64,000 nt of DNA from Cristatella mucedo. Lineage: Eukaryota > Bryozoa > Phylactolaemata > Cristatellidae. The stretch's first letter is position 1. Each line of letters begins with the position of its first letter. The position numbers were made by a program, and so were the translations under genes. The notes beneath the pieces were generated by a model. It was not told where the DNA came from. It did no database searches and worked only from the letters and a program-made list of their open reading frames with translations. Below are positions 10,260 through 21,179 of this stretch, piece after piece. The stretch is from the NCBI GenBank assembly GCA_009760855.2, contig WPIO01000060.1:2035501-2099500 (forward strand), read 5' to 3'.

Positions 10260-11327
10260 CTAAGCTATATAGTGACTTTCTGCAGAGTAGATGCTCCTGG
10301 CAATGTCAGTTTTCAGCAGCTGAGGTAAAACTTCGTATTTGATATTCTTTCCCACTATAGTCGCTACACAAAGGTCGCCGAGCTTAACAACGTTCGTGCC
10401 AAATATGTCAATATTAAAAAAGCGGTCATGATGAGATACGACGATAAGTCTTCCATCCCAACTGAGGAAGCTGGCAATAAAATATACATTGGCTCTTTTA
10501 CGGACTAAGCTCGTTGGCACAGTGCATGTCCAGTGAAGACTGACTGGATCTAAGACGTGGATTTCATAACCACAGCCATATTGGGCAGTCTTATTATCTG
10601 GCTTCTCGAGAATAACACATAATTTTCCGTTGGCATTAAACGTTGTACTGCCGTATAAAATAACAGGAGCCTCTCCAGTAGTCGGTAATGTAGACGTTTT
10701 GTTAGTCAGAGTATCGAAAAATTCAACTTTCTTATCCTCCAGGTTACGAGCCGCTGCGATATCAAATAAAACTAGGTAGTGCTTCCAAGAAGTTAGAACC
10801 ATTTCCCAACTAAAACGCGGCAGGTTGTCACCTGAGCAACGTAGGCTCCAATGTTTCGTCTCCAGGTCGAGGCCGTGAACTGCCGGCTCCTTTCCGTTCG
10901 GACCGTTGCCAAAAAAGTAAATCGTATGATCGAGAAGGCACGAAAAAGACCAAACATGCATAGGTGCAGCTCCGATAGTGACCGGTCGAGACCAACGGTG
11001 AGAAGTGGTGTCAAAACAAAAGATACCAGAAACTCCATCTGAATGAAGCGAGCTGACATGTAAGAAGTAGACAAGCTGTTTATAAACTTCAACAGGTCCA
11101 GAAAACAGCATATTCGGTGCATGTACAATGGAATTCCCAATGTTTACTGCTGACAACGTACAATCATCAACGTCCAGGATATGAACACTGAAGAACGGGT
11201 GTTGGTTCCCTTGAATTAGGAGACTGCGAAAGCCAAACACGTAAACAGTCCTTCTAACTACCTAGCCGTAATAGATGTAGTAATCGGATTTGGCAATTTT
11301 TAGCTGAGCGATCTGATGGGCGATCAT
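10260..11327 (-). pseudogene. Kelch-like gene K2 with a premature stop at codon 22
   Basis: A close paralogue of K1 with the same blade order (VYVFG, VYFLH, IYFFGNG, YLVLF, LCVIL, LIVVS) and the same C-terminus (SHYIA against SHYIG in K1). The ATG at 11327 matches the K1 start, but codon 22 is TAG (11264-11262), where K1 has a phenylalanine codon. The rest of the frame is open to the stop at 10260. The next in-frame ATG lies about 44 codons past the GTG at 11240, so any product made from it would lose the first blade (about 283 aa). An AATAAA at 10159-10154 is conserved with K1. It is probably a recent pseudogene, though stop readthrough or reinitiation cannot be excluded. Confidence 0.75.
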
Positions 11328-11529
11328 TTCGGCTGTAATTTTAGGTCTTCTTAAGTCGCTCTGTGAAGTCAACTGAAGCGAAACCGTAAGTAAAACGTCA
11401 GGGCTGCAAAGATTAAGTAGTGTCGTCAGCGAGTGAAGAATGTAGATACAGATACATCATCTACGAGATGCAGATAACTAATTGTTATCATGCATCTTTT
11501 TTTATAACTTAATTGTTTGCTATTGCCCC

Positions 11530-11650
11530 TAGGAGAAATTAACCTCTATTCGGGCGCTTCAGACATGAAACTGTGCTTTAGCCCACGACCTCGGCCACAT
11601 CTTGGTCGTGGGTAGCCCATTAACCACTGGGCCAAACCAGCAGTCGATAA
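11530..11650 (-). mobile_element. tRNA-derived SINE (family M) in K2 unit
   Basis: Duplicate of the SINE at 4988-5112, better preserved. On the minus strand it has GGTTTGGCCCAGTGG (A-box-like) and CCGAGGTCGTGGGCTAAAGC in the B-box region. Confidence 0.65.
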
Positions 11651-11654
11651 ATTT

Positions 11655-11890
11655 GCATATGTAATGTATCTCCTTCTGTAACTCCGCATAGCCACAAAGA
11701 TAATGCTGGGGTTACACAGGAGAGTTTTGTTTAGCCCAAAGACACACTAAGCGGCTCGCCGTGCCCGTTTGGTTGCAAAGCTCGAATTTTAGCGATGACA
11801 ATTTGATGAAAGCCGGCATGCTTCACAGTCTTGCTGATGCAGTCAAGCTTTAGCCAACATGGCGAGCGACTTCAGGTTGAATGTAGCGAC
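11655..11890 (-). mobile_element. Non-autonomous element with LINE-B 3' end, K2 copy
   Basis: Counterpart of 5115-5350, starting with the LINE-B 3' terminus in minus orientation. A third, independent copy lies at 13440-13700, outside the duplicated unit. Confidence 0.5.
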
Positions 11891-12119
11891 CCTGTTATAA
11901 CCACAAAATCTACCCTAGTTCGGGTAGCTGCACAAGGCCTGCAACTTGCACAAACCTCGAGCCATAATACGACGACTTTGAAACACAGCTCTAAGTATTC
12001 CCATACGCATTCTGTAGCCAACAGAGTTAGTACCCTCATTGAGGCGTACGTATTTGTAGGCACTTCACATGTGCTTCAAAGGCAGGGCGATCGAGTTATT
12101 AGTGGTAGTGGGCTCAGCG

Positions 12120-12760
12120 TCCACGAGCATAACTTAATATTATTAATTAAAATTGATAAAGCGACCTCAGAGAAATCTATCTCTTTCTGAAGCTTCGCGG
12201 CTGCTGCAGACAAAACACCATGGAATAGTTACCGATGGAATGCTCAATAAACGACTGAAAAAACATGTTAGTGGCAGCATGCAACAGCGTCACAATGATC
12301 AAGGTCTTTATGAGACTTTGCATTTGCTGCAAAGGAAAAACCATTGAGTTGTTAGTCGTACCTCGATATATAACAGGGTAGAGGTAACATTAATTTGTTC
12401 AGCATACAAATAAGGCCGCATGCAATAGTGTCTCACTGAATAATGGCATGCGGATCGAATCACGAGAATCCCTTGAATTTTGTCAGGAATGTGCGAATTT
12501 TAAACTTCTTTTAAAAAATAGTCAAGTCAGCTGTTATCGTAAAGCACGTCAGGATTGAGTTTCGGGGCTTTGGGAGCATACTAACTAATTTTGGGGTTTC
12601 TAGGATTTAACGTTTGTAAGAGGTAAAGGTAAAATGTAACGTGGTTAGAGATGCCACGCTCAAAGTGAGCAAGCAATTTTTCAGATTGGCAGCATGCACG
12701 GTGTCAGCAGGCATAAGCACACCAGCAACTAATTACGTGAAGCCAATAAATTCTGAAGTA
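12120..12760 (-). mobile_element. Old LINE-A fragments inside K2 unit
   Basis: Orthologous to 6125-6850. The first piece is a 3' end with GAAATCTATCTCTTTC; the second is a degraded C-terminus/3' UTR with GGGAGCATACTAACTAA and GGTGTCAGCAGGCATAAGCAC. Non-functional. Confidence 0.6.
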
Positions 12761-12909
12761 AGTTGATGCACTTTTAGTTTTTTAATGTCTTTATCCCATG
12801 ACTATATCTGCGGAATATAACGAGCCGTCAAGTAGGAGTGTGTTAAAGGCTTTAGGAACTTATGAAATACAGTCACGGGCTCCAAAGCACAGTGCCTAAC
12901 CACACAAGC

Positions 12910-13410
12910 CAAAAATTACGTGGTCATAATAATGGTAAAGAAATTTTCTGCACTTGTAGCTTCCTTCGAAATGTCGTCAAAGTGGACGATAACGTGGCGG
13001 AATTTAGAATTGCATTAAAGGCTATAGGAGCTTACGAACTGAAGGCGAGGTCTCTAAACCATTAGAGGTTCTTGTGAGGTGTGACTCAGAGATTCGATCC
13101 TAAAAGGAAGGAGATGAAATGTCACATCTGGTAGTAGAGTATATCTAATAGGTCGCCGCGCACCAAAGAACAATTGGACTTAGACTTAACGACAGAACCT
13201 TAAAGTCAAAGCGTTACCTGATGCTGAGTAGTGCGGGCATGTAAGAAGTGGTGTCACGTTGCAACCACGAAGCTCACGATACCAGGCCGGGCTGCAGAAT
13301 TTACCAGCTGCTGGACCCGACTGCACTGGCAGTAATATCAGCAAACAGTGGTTTGCAGAAGTTGAGACCAGATATCACAAATGCGTCAAACAACTTAAAA
13401 GTGGTGTACA
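12910..13410 (-). mobile_element. LINE-A C-terminal fragment
   Basis: A heavily mutated LINE-A ORF end in minus orientation: GAGCTTACGAACTGAAGGC near 13028, GAAGTGGTGTCACGTTGCAA near 13245, and TATCACAAATGCGTC near 13375. No open frame of length remains. Confidence 0.6.
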
Positions 13411-13439
13411 TTTTTTTATTAAACGTGATGTAACGTTCA

Positions 13440-13700
13440 GTTTCTACTTCTGTAATTCAACAAAGCCACAATGACTTTGTTGGTGTTACGAAGGAGATTT
13501 TCGTGTAGATCCCTTACCGGCTAAGTGGTTTCCGGTACGCATTCGGTAGCCAAGCCCGACCTGTAGCTATGATAATGAGCTGCAAGCAGGCATGCTTCAT
13601 TGTCTTTCTAATACAATCACGCTTGAGCCAACGTGTAGAATGACCGCAGTTTGCCTACAGCGACGCTTTTATGACCCCGAAATCTACCCTATTTCGGGTA
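13440..13700 (-). mobile_element. Third copy of the LINE-B-tailed non-autonomous element
   Basis: Shares with 5115-5350 and 11655-11890 the LINE-B 3' end, the GCATTCGGTAGCCAAGCC region, the GGCATGCTTCAnTGTCT block and the block leading to ATTTCGGGTAGC. This third location shows that the body is a repeat in its own right. Confidence 0.55.
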
Positions 13701-14560
13701 GCGGTAAAACGCATGCAACCTGAAAAAACTGAAACTAGCAATGCGAAGACAGTTAAACACAGCACTCAATATTTCGCACGCACCGCTAGCAATAATACCG
13801 TAGCAATATAGGCAAAACGATAGCCTGTATCCTGCAGCTGATACATTTGGGTGACTTCACACTAACTCGCTTGCAGAATCACACCAGCTCGCGCTCACCT
13901 CTAGACTCACCGACCGGCAGACCGTTTTTCCAAGACTACGACCGCGGTCAGGCACGAGCCTTATAAAACCAGCCAGGTCGTAAGTAACTGCAATGACTTA
14001 CAAGTCATCAATAAATCTATAGCAAATCAATAAACATAAAATTGTAATTTACAGACAACAATAACACATAATCCTGCTTATACACTGCTGATTATATACG
14101 AACGTCTAAAAAGTGTCAATGACTGTAAGCGCTTGGAAATTCAATGATTGAAAGATAAACTATGAGTAACCGCAATTTTAAGTTGTTGTCGATGACAGAC
14201 AACTGGAAAGTTGTAAATAAAATTATTTTGCTGGACGTATTTATACCAGAAGTAGTACATCGCACTCAACGAAAGAATATTCTTTGAGAAATAAAGCAAC
14301 CCGAATTCATGTTTTCAGCTGAACTCTGTAAATGCATACTACTTAGCCCTAAACGCACACGAAGCTCAACACTCAAAAGAAAGAAAATAGGTTTAATAGT
14401 TCTAAAAGAAATATGATCAGCCCCTTAACTGTCTGAATGGTTGTTATGGCCCGATCAAAAAGCAGATACCCAATGACGGGCAAATCTCATCCGCTGGAAT
14501 CCCTTACCACAACCTGCGGTAACCAGCAACTGTCTTGGGCCCTAACTCTCTATTTGCCGA
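13700..14560. other. Unassigned AT-rich non-coding stretch
   Basis: I see no gene, repeat family or structured element that I can name. Confidence 0.4.
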
Positions 14561-14561
14561 G

Positions 14562-14690
14562 CTGGTTCGGTCGAGCGGTTAAGGTACTCACCACCGACCA
14601 AATTCTGGCTAAGGTCGTGGGCTCGAGCCCCGAGGCATTTGTGAAGCACTTGAATAGAGATTAGGTCCTCATGGGGCGCTATACAACTGA
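14562..14690 (+). mobile_element. tRNA-derived SINE (family M)
   Basis: Starts GCTGGTTCGGTCGAGCGGTT (A-box region), followed by GGTCGTGGGCTCGAGCCCC (B-box region) and a short body ending at a (TA)n tract (14692-14715) and a (TTTA)n tract, which is the usual SINE tail context. Confidence 0.65.
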
Positions 14691-14691
14691 A

Positions 14692-14730
14692 TTATATATA
14701 TATATATATATATATTTATTTATTTATTTA
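14692..14730. repeat. (TA)n and (TTTA)n microsatellite
   Basis: Perfect TA dinucleotides followed by TTTA tetramers, at the 3' end of the preceding SINE. Confidence 0.9.
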
Positions 14731-14866
14731 CCGGTGCAGTGGTATCGCAACAACTAAGTTCCAGCTGTCGACAACGGTTCATCATTTTCAGCAATTCTGA
14801 GATGCTACTTCCATGCTCCTGAATACCTCAATTGCTCTCCTGACTATGGTACGCCTGATGCTATAT

Positions 14867-15145
14867 AATAATAATAATAATAATAATAACTCACTTGATA
14901 AAGCGCCCTCAGAGAACTCAATCTCTCTCTTGGCGCTTTACATTTGCTGCAAAGTGAAATGCAATTGAATGGTAAGTAAAATCATGCTTGAAAAACAAAC
15001 AAAATGAATAATATGGTTAGGGGTGACATGAACAGGGTCAGCATGCGAATGTGGTTAATGGCAGCATGCACAGTGTCAGCACGCATAAGCACATCAAGGA
15101 CGAATCACAGGGACCCACTAAATGCTGTCCTACATAGGTGTTGTT
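14867..15145 (-). mobile_element. LINE-A 3' end, well preserved
   Basis: A (TAA)n tract at 14867-14890 is followed by the terminal hairpin (CGCCCTCAGAGAACTC ... GGCGCTTT) and the whole 3' UTR up to the sequence encoding the last ORF residues, where it is truncated. Good conservation suggests a relatively young insertion. Confidence 0.8.
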
Positions 15146-15424
15146 TACGCATCTAGCTTCGGTGAGCATCTCTGAATGCATTTTCAACTGCAGTACTCTG
15201 CACCTCATCGATGGTAGAGCTTTGCACACTCCCCCTGCTCAACTGGGCATCATGGGTCAGTATGCCTAAGCTGTGAATGTCACAGAATGACCTTGAACTG
15301 TAATCAAGGTGACAGCCAACAGTAGATGCGTTAATGTTTTATATATTTCTATAAAGAAGTGAAGGATGTGAAGCCAGGCGTTCTGCTTTTTTTGAGGGGT
15401 TTTGATATTTGTATAGTTTTTTAT

Positions 15425-15512
15425 ATTGAGTCCGGTGCGAATGTAAAGTGTCTATGAAGAGATTAAATTCTCTTAAGGTGCTGCATCGTATGTTTTCTTA
15501 TTATTAGTGATT
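15425..15512 (+). mobile_element. LINE-A 3' tail remnant
   Basis: Short degraded 3' end: GCGAATGTAAAGTGTCTAT, AGATTAAATTCTCTTAAGG, then an ATT-rich tail. Confidence 0.5.
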
Positions 15513-15999
15513 TGATGACATAGCCATGCTCGGCTGAACCTCAGTACAAAAACGTGACCTTGACGTTTGCATGCTATCGGAACGTCAGCCGGACAGCTAA
15601 GGTACGACCAGAGATAGCTTACCTTACCTGAACGATGCCTGAAGCGTCTTTCCTGCAGCATCTCGCTGGCCGGCTCGAACGTCCTGGCGGCGTCAATTGA
15701 CCCAGACGAGATGGATCATTCGATCGTGCCGTGCGTTGCAATGCCCCGTGATTATGAGCAATGAACTTGACAGCCGAGTCTCGGATGAGCACTGTGAGCT
15801 TTGCTACTGAATGAAATGCCTATGATATGGATGTGATAAGGATGGTGGAGGGAATATGGGTGTGAGCTTTGCCCCTAACCTTTACTCAATAGGATTTATC
15901 TAACCGGAGAGCACATTGATTGGTAGTTCTTAAGGGAACGATTTGAATGCGAATTTTCACAAACAACAAGTGCAAGAAAAGCTATAGTTTGTATTAACT

Positions 16000-16320
16000 A
16001 CCGTGTTGACCTTCTGATCGCATATAAAAGCCAGGTCACATTTCTGCACAGAAGTTCAGCCAGTCACGACTATGTCATCAAATCAGCAATATTATTAATA
16101 ATAAAACGTGTGACATAGCACTCTCCGATAACTCAATCCGTTCCTTGGTACTTTACGTTTGCGACAGATTCTATACCAGTAACTCTACAAATATGAAATC
16201 ACACTTTAAAGATGCAGAACACTTGGCTTCATCTTTTCCACTTCTGCATAGAAATATATAAAAAATTGACGTATCAACTGTTGGCTGTCTTCTTGATAAC
16301 AGCTCAAGGTCATGCAGTGC
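16000..16320 (+). promoter_or_regulatory. Upstream region of kelch copy K3 with candidate TATA box
   Basis: TATAAAA at 16023-16029, with a TTCAGCC initiator-like stretch about 30 bases downstream. The region aligns with 26700-26985, which lacks a kelch ORF. A short LINE-A 3' tail in minus orientation (16085-16172) is present here but not in the 26.8-kb copy. The TATA motif itself is not kept at 26.8 kb. Confidence 0.4.
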
Positions 16321-16324
16321 AGTA

Positions 16325-17342
16325 GTTGGAAGCACTGTTTATGTGTTCGTCAAGTTCATTCATTTATTCGAAGAGCCATTTGAGCCGTACGCTGTTTGTA
16401 TCCTAGACATTGATGAATGCACGTTGTCAGCTGTACACGTTGGGAATTCTATTGTACATGCACCAACCAGGTTCTTTTGTGGATCTATCGCAGCTTATAA
16501 ACAGCGTGTCTACTTCTTCAATGACAGATTGCGAGACTCAGACGGAGTTTCCAGTTTCTTTTGTTTTGAAACCACTTTTCATCGCTGGTCTCGAGCGGAT
16601 ACGACTGGAGCTGCACCTGTGCATATTAGGCGCTTTTCACGTTTTCCTCGACCGTACGATTTACGTTATCGGCAACGGTATGAACGAAGAGCAGCCGGCA
16701 GTCCACGGACTCGACCTGTAGACCATGCATTGGAGCCTGCGTTGCTCCGGCGACAAGCTGCCGCGCTTTAGTCTGGAACTGGTCTTAATTTCCTAGCCGC
16801 ACTACGTAGTTGTTTTCCACCTCGGAGACACTCGTGACGCTGAGGATACGAGAGTTCAATTTTTCATACTCTGACTAACACAACTTCCACACTACCAACT
16901 ACTGGAGAAGCTCTTAATATTTCAGTCGGCTCCATAGCCATCACTGCGTACGGGAAAATATGTTTAACTCTCGTGATGCCGGATATTAAGAGTGCCCAAT
17001 ATGGCTGTGGTCATAAAATCCACGTCTTAGATCAGGTCAGTCTTCAGTGGACGAGCACTGTGCCTACGAGCTTAGTCCGTACAAGCGCCAAGTTAGAAAG
17101 TATCTGAAGCTGCCTCAGCTGGGATGGAAGACTTCTCGTCATAATGAAATGTGGCCACTTTTATAACGTTGAAGTTTTTAACACGAACGTTGTTAAGCTC
17201 GGTGACTTGTGCATGGTGACTATATTAGGAAATAATATAAATTACGAACGATTGTCTCCGCTGCTGAAAAGAAACATTGCTAGGAGAATCAAATCTTCAG
17301 AAAGTCACTATATAGGTTTGTCGGTTTTCTGCTATAAATTTT
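16325..17342 (+). pseudogene. Decayed kelch-like gene K3
   Basis: Nearly the whole propeller can be followed, but only across several breaks. The beginning reads through VYVF to CTLSAVHVGNSIVHAP. A one-base frameshift near 16645 moves the frame to a stretch with TIYVIGNGMNEEQPAVHGLDL. In-frame stops follow at 16719-16721 (TAG), 16794-16796 (TAG where K1 has tryptophan) and 17105-17107 (TGA), with another frameshift near 16858. The last 66 codons (17144-17342) are open and end SHYIG plus nine extra residues. The native ATG region of K1/K2 is not recognisable. Clearly non-functional as a full-length protein. Confidence 0.85.
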
Positions 17343-17354
17343 AGCAGGAATTCG

Positions 17355-17800
17355 TTGTAGGATGCACGCACTAAATACCTGGAAAAGTGGAAGCTTAAAG
17401 TGCTTTCTGTTGCGTACGGAGTGAATAACGAAACTGAAATTTCCAATTTTATTTAAATGGCACTCATCAACATTTCTTGCACAAATTTGGTTTTGTACAA
17501 ATAGTAATCATAATTACAGTATACTTGATAAAGTACGCTCAGAGAAGTCAATCTCTTCCTAGCCACTTTACATTTGCTACGGAATAAGCCCGAGCGAATT
17601 GTTAGTGGCAGAATATCTTCCCACGCGCGGAATTTTTGGGCAAGCAGAATCCTATGCGTATCAACAGGCGAACGCAGAAATTCCATTGTTTCCCATTAGG
17701 AGATTGCGTCTGTTCGTGGGGCTGGAAAGAAATAATATTACTAATCATAAAACCGTTAATAAGAGCTGGATGAATTCATAAATCTTCACGAGTAAATGAG
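17355..17800. repeat. K3 3' flank, tandem duplicate copy 1
   Basis: Aligns with 17970-18385 in the same orientation (TGTAGnATGCAnnCACTAAATA start, GAATAnnTTCnC middle, ACTAATCATAAAACC end) and with the reverse complement of the K2 flank at about 9740-10130. It includes an old LINE-A tail in minus orientation (17505-17590). Confidence 0.7.
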
Positions 17801-17969
17801 TGTTAATAAAATGAAAATTGTAAATTAAATTAAATTAAAATTGAAAAATTAAATTTAGAATTTCGCATGCATCCACAACAACAGGGGAGCTAAGCAAGTC
17901 TACGTGCAGGACCACACACAAAGTAAATTATAGGGGTGCAAGATGACGCCTCAAGAGCGAACAAACGTG

Positions 17970-18385
17970 TCGTTGTAGAATGCATCCACTAAATAAGCGA
18001 ATGCTTAATGTACTTTTCGTTGAGCGAGGAGTGAATAAATCAATAGAAATTTCCAATCAACCCTTCTTGTTAAAATTTGCTTTGCTGCAAATAGTAATAA
18101 CAATAATGATGCACTTGATAATTTACGCACAGCGAACTCAATCTCTTCCTAACCACTTTATATTTGCTGCAAAGGAATCACGAACGAATCGTTAGTGCTA
18201 GAATATGTTCACGCACGTCGAGTCTTTGGGCATGCAGACACCGTAACGTATCTACAGGTACGCGTAAATTCTTATTTTCCTATTAAGTGATTTAGCACAT
18301 TTGCGGTTTAGGGAAAATTCTAGTACTAATCATAAAACCATTAATCGTAGCTGGATAAATTCCTTAATCTTCACAAACACACGGG
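17970..18385. repeat. K3 3' flank, tandem duplicate copy 2
   Basis: Second copy of 17355-17800, with its own LINE-A tail (18090-18180). No kelch coding sequence precedes it, so this is a duplication of flank only, or the coding part has been lost. Confidence 0.7.
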
Positions 18386-18799
18386 TTTTATGTAAATGGT
18401 CCATCAGCCGTCGCTTCTTGTAATTTACAGAAAGCTGGCGGTAGTCGGTTTTTACTCCGACAGGCACAGATTGCAAAATTCGTCTTCCCTACGATCGGAT
18501 TGCACAGGTGTTGCTGTATTTCTGCGCCGAAACGTTTAAGGACTTTTAATTCGTTTTTGAAGTGTGCTTTTTCTTGCCACTATCCAATCGGCGATATGGC
18601 GATCTTCTAATGCCGCCACGCTTCTCTCTTTAATGCTTACTGAAAATGTTACGAAGGCACCTGCTGATCCAAGGTCCGCTCTCAACCTTTGAGTACGTTC
18701 ATTTTGTAAATGCCAGTGTGGTTCTCACGTTTAGTCATGACGTATTTAAAGCCAATGACAGAGACGCTGTTTCGGAGTAATGATTTTGTGCATGTATTT

Positions 18800-19610
18800 T
18801 GCCATCGACGAGTGACGGTGCACTACTAGCCGCATCTGTTGCCGTTGGAGGCTCGCCAAGACGTGACAATTCGTCGGTCCAAAAACTGGCAGCGACGGGT
18901 CAGCATTTTACGCTCTCTGGTGGACGTAGCGCTTTCGCACGCTAGCTCTGTGCGAACGGACACAATCCTTCCGCCGCGTGTAGGCGCTGCTCGGCGCTGG
19001 GCACCGGAAGTGAGATCACACAGTTTGAGGGTACCGAGGGCGATGCAGGCCTCCCGCTGCAGGTAACTCGGCGCGATTGGCTCGGCCGCAATCGTCACTA
19101 CCGCCGCTGCCGCCACTGAAGCCGACACGAGTGACCTTGGCCGCCCACCTTCTTGCCAAGTTGCTTTACGAGACGACGCGTCGAAAGCCAATAGCGTCCG
19201 CAAAGCACAGACCTGCTCGGCTGGGGTCCTTCGTGCACTCCCGGGACGCCGCCGCTGCCGTTGCATCTGGAGCATCGTTTCATGATGTAAGGCGGTCAGC
19301 GGCGAAGAGCCAGGGTGGCCTAGGCGGCCGGCAAGCCACCTTGAGGTGAGCCCTCCTCCGGACGGTGACTGCTCTCGCGGAGGAATCTATCACAAGCTCG
19401 GGCGAATCGAGCCGGCACTCTGCTCTGTTGTGGTGTGCACTACGTGCTGGTACTGATGGACACTCAGTCCCGCCTTAGTAAGCTAATCGGAGGTTTTCAC
19501 GTGATTTCTTAAAGCTGCGAGTAAGAAGAAGTGTAACCGGAGTTAAAAGTGAACGCGTTACCATGGCTGGTGGCTCGGTCGATGATGAGTAAGGGCTCGC
19601 CACCTGCTGC
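18800..19610. promoter_or_regulatory. CpG-rich island, candidate promoter
   Basis: GC and CpG content are far above the flanking AT-rich DNA. Overlapping frames on both strands (18826-19275 minus, 19077-19349 plus) are of the kind expected by chance in GC-rich sequence, with no domain. It precedes a perfect-Kozak ATG (19563) and a (GA)n tract, which is the layout of a promoter and 5' exon. The 18390-18800 stretch to the left shows nothing I can name. Confidence 0.5.
19563..19588 (+). CDS. Candidate first coding exon (MAGGSVDD)
   Basis: ACCATGG is an optimal Kozak context. Eight codons are followed by GA|GTAAGG, a consensus splice donor, with the intron starting at 19589. Without splicing the frame would stop after nine codons, so the feature makes sense only as a split gene. 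No downstream exon can be identified in the repeat-filled DNA to the right. It lies just after a CpG island and just before a (GA)n tract. Confidence 0.3.
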
Positions 19611-19633
19611 TACATGGACGAGGTAGACGTGCG

Positions 19634-19754
<121 letters not shown>

Positions 19755-19799
19755 ACTACTCTGGAATGTTATCTCTCATCAATGCAACAACAAGCGAAG

Positions 19800-20500
19800 C
19801 TCTAATCATTGCTCTAGTTTCCTCGCTGGTCACTCGATTAATCTTTAAAACAAATCAAGAATTGTGACGACAATACATCTTGGCTTACACGGTGTAGAAT
19901 TGATTAGCGACGGGATAAACCAAGCACTGGTCTTTGCTCAAGGCTGAAGTGCTAAAGCTAGGAGAGTCCTATTCGCAGAATCAAGTCCCGCAGTAGGCTC
20001 TTTATTCTCACCTTGTAACCGACCGACTTACCACAATCTTTGCAGACTTAAAAGTTTTTCTCTTTGCGACTAGATCATGCGGATGAGCCTCAACTTCTCG
20101 CATTGTGACTGCCTCGTGGCTAACTTGCTTCCTGGGCGATGCATGCCGAGTTTGAACATGAGCTTTCGTCTAAGAAAAACGTCCTTTAATGCCTCTAACT
20201 TTAGGAAGGTGTTTTCCAGCCTGGCGCAAGGGCCGTTCAACTGACTAGATTTTTAACGGCTCCCGGTCTTCAATAAATATTATTTTTTTGCGAAAAACTA
20301 TACCTTTCGGAGCTGATAAAGTAGCAACAACTAGTCCGTGCTAGTGTCCAGTCTCGTATCGTGCTAAAATTTTACCCGACATGACGCTTAATTGTTCGGC
20401 GACGACCTTCCGCTGAATGGTTAGCTTTTCTTGGTAAAATAAGTAATCGTCACAGAGTTCTGTGTACTCATCTCTTGAGCAGCCACACAGGTCCACCATG
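19800..20500. other. Unassigned stretch
   Basis: No gene or known repeat recognised. If the candidate exon at 19563 is real, this would be intron. Confidence 0.3.
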
Positions 20501-20504
20501 AACT

Positions 20505-20650
20505 GTCGAACAGGTCGCGTTGGTGGTTTAGCCCAGTGAATAAGGTGCTCACCCCGACCAAGATCAGGCCGAGGTCATGAGCTCGAGCCTCGTGGCATAT
20601 TTTAAGCACCTGAACAGACATTAAGTTTTCTTACCGCTCTGTGCCAAGAA
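20505..20650 (+). mobile_element. tRNA-derived SINE (family M)
   Basis: The best-preserved A box of the family: TGGTTTAGCCCAGTG at about 20521-20535. It is followed by AAGGTGCTCACC and GAGGTCATGAGCTCGAGCC, then a short body. The RNA-like head and dispersed copies support a tRNA-derived SINE rather than a functional tRNA gene. Confidence 0.7.
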
Positions 20651-21170
20651 TATAAATATTTTTTCTTGAGGCTCTATTACGACCGGAGCATCCATGCATA
20701 CTTGGGATTAAAATAATTAGCCAACAGAACTAGAATCCTGACTCACGTACAGCCTGGAATCTTGGAAAAATTGTAACCGAGTAAATATAGATCATCAAAA
20801 TACTTTCGCAATCAAAACCTAGGATAAGCAAAGACTCCACCGGAGATTTTAAGCGAATATAACTAAGTATTCCTACCGGCAGACCTACAAACGTTCGCTC
20901 TTACACGCATACCCGCCTATGCATATACATGTACACGTATACCTCTAAACTTACATAAATATGCATATTTAAAGAAATACATATATATGTATACATGTAT
21001 ACAGACAGGCATGTGTTTACCTATACAAGATTGTCTATCATCACAAAATACATACAAGCATACAGTGACTGATGATAAGCCAACCCATAGTTATGGGCAA
21101 ATAACATTAACCGAATGGTCAAAATCGGCTCAGGCAACCCTTGTGCTGTTGAATCTGCATGAAGTCTAGT
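20650..21170. other. Unassigned stretch with alternating purine-pyrimidine DNA
   Basis: AT-rich; 20915-21010 is rich in ATACATRTAT-like alternating runs. No gene recognised. Confidence 0.35.
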
Positions 21171-21179
21171 TGTCCTGTT

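Larger units (their letters stand above)
9247..12910. repeat. Kelch-bearing duplicated unit, copy K2
   Basis: The direct-orientation counterpart of 3272-6880. It keeps a 3'-flank segment (9467-10045) that K1 lacks. Part of that segment also exists downstream of K3 (reverse complement of about 17450-17900), so the loss occurred in K1. It is uninterrupted where K1 carries LINE-B. Confidence 0.8.

Noticed and set aside
18826-19275. 149-codon frame on the minus strand in the 18.8-19.4 kb island
   Set aside because: It overlaps frames on the other strand, has no domain, and long chance frames are expected in GC-rich DNA.
20505-20580. Possible functional tRNA gene
   Set aside because: A/B-box-like elements are present, but the sequence does not fold as a tRNA by eye, and several dispersed copies exist; it is a SINE.
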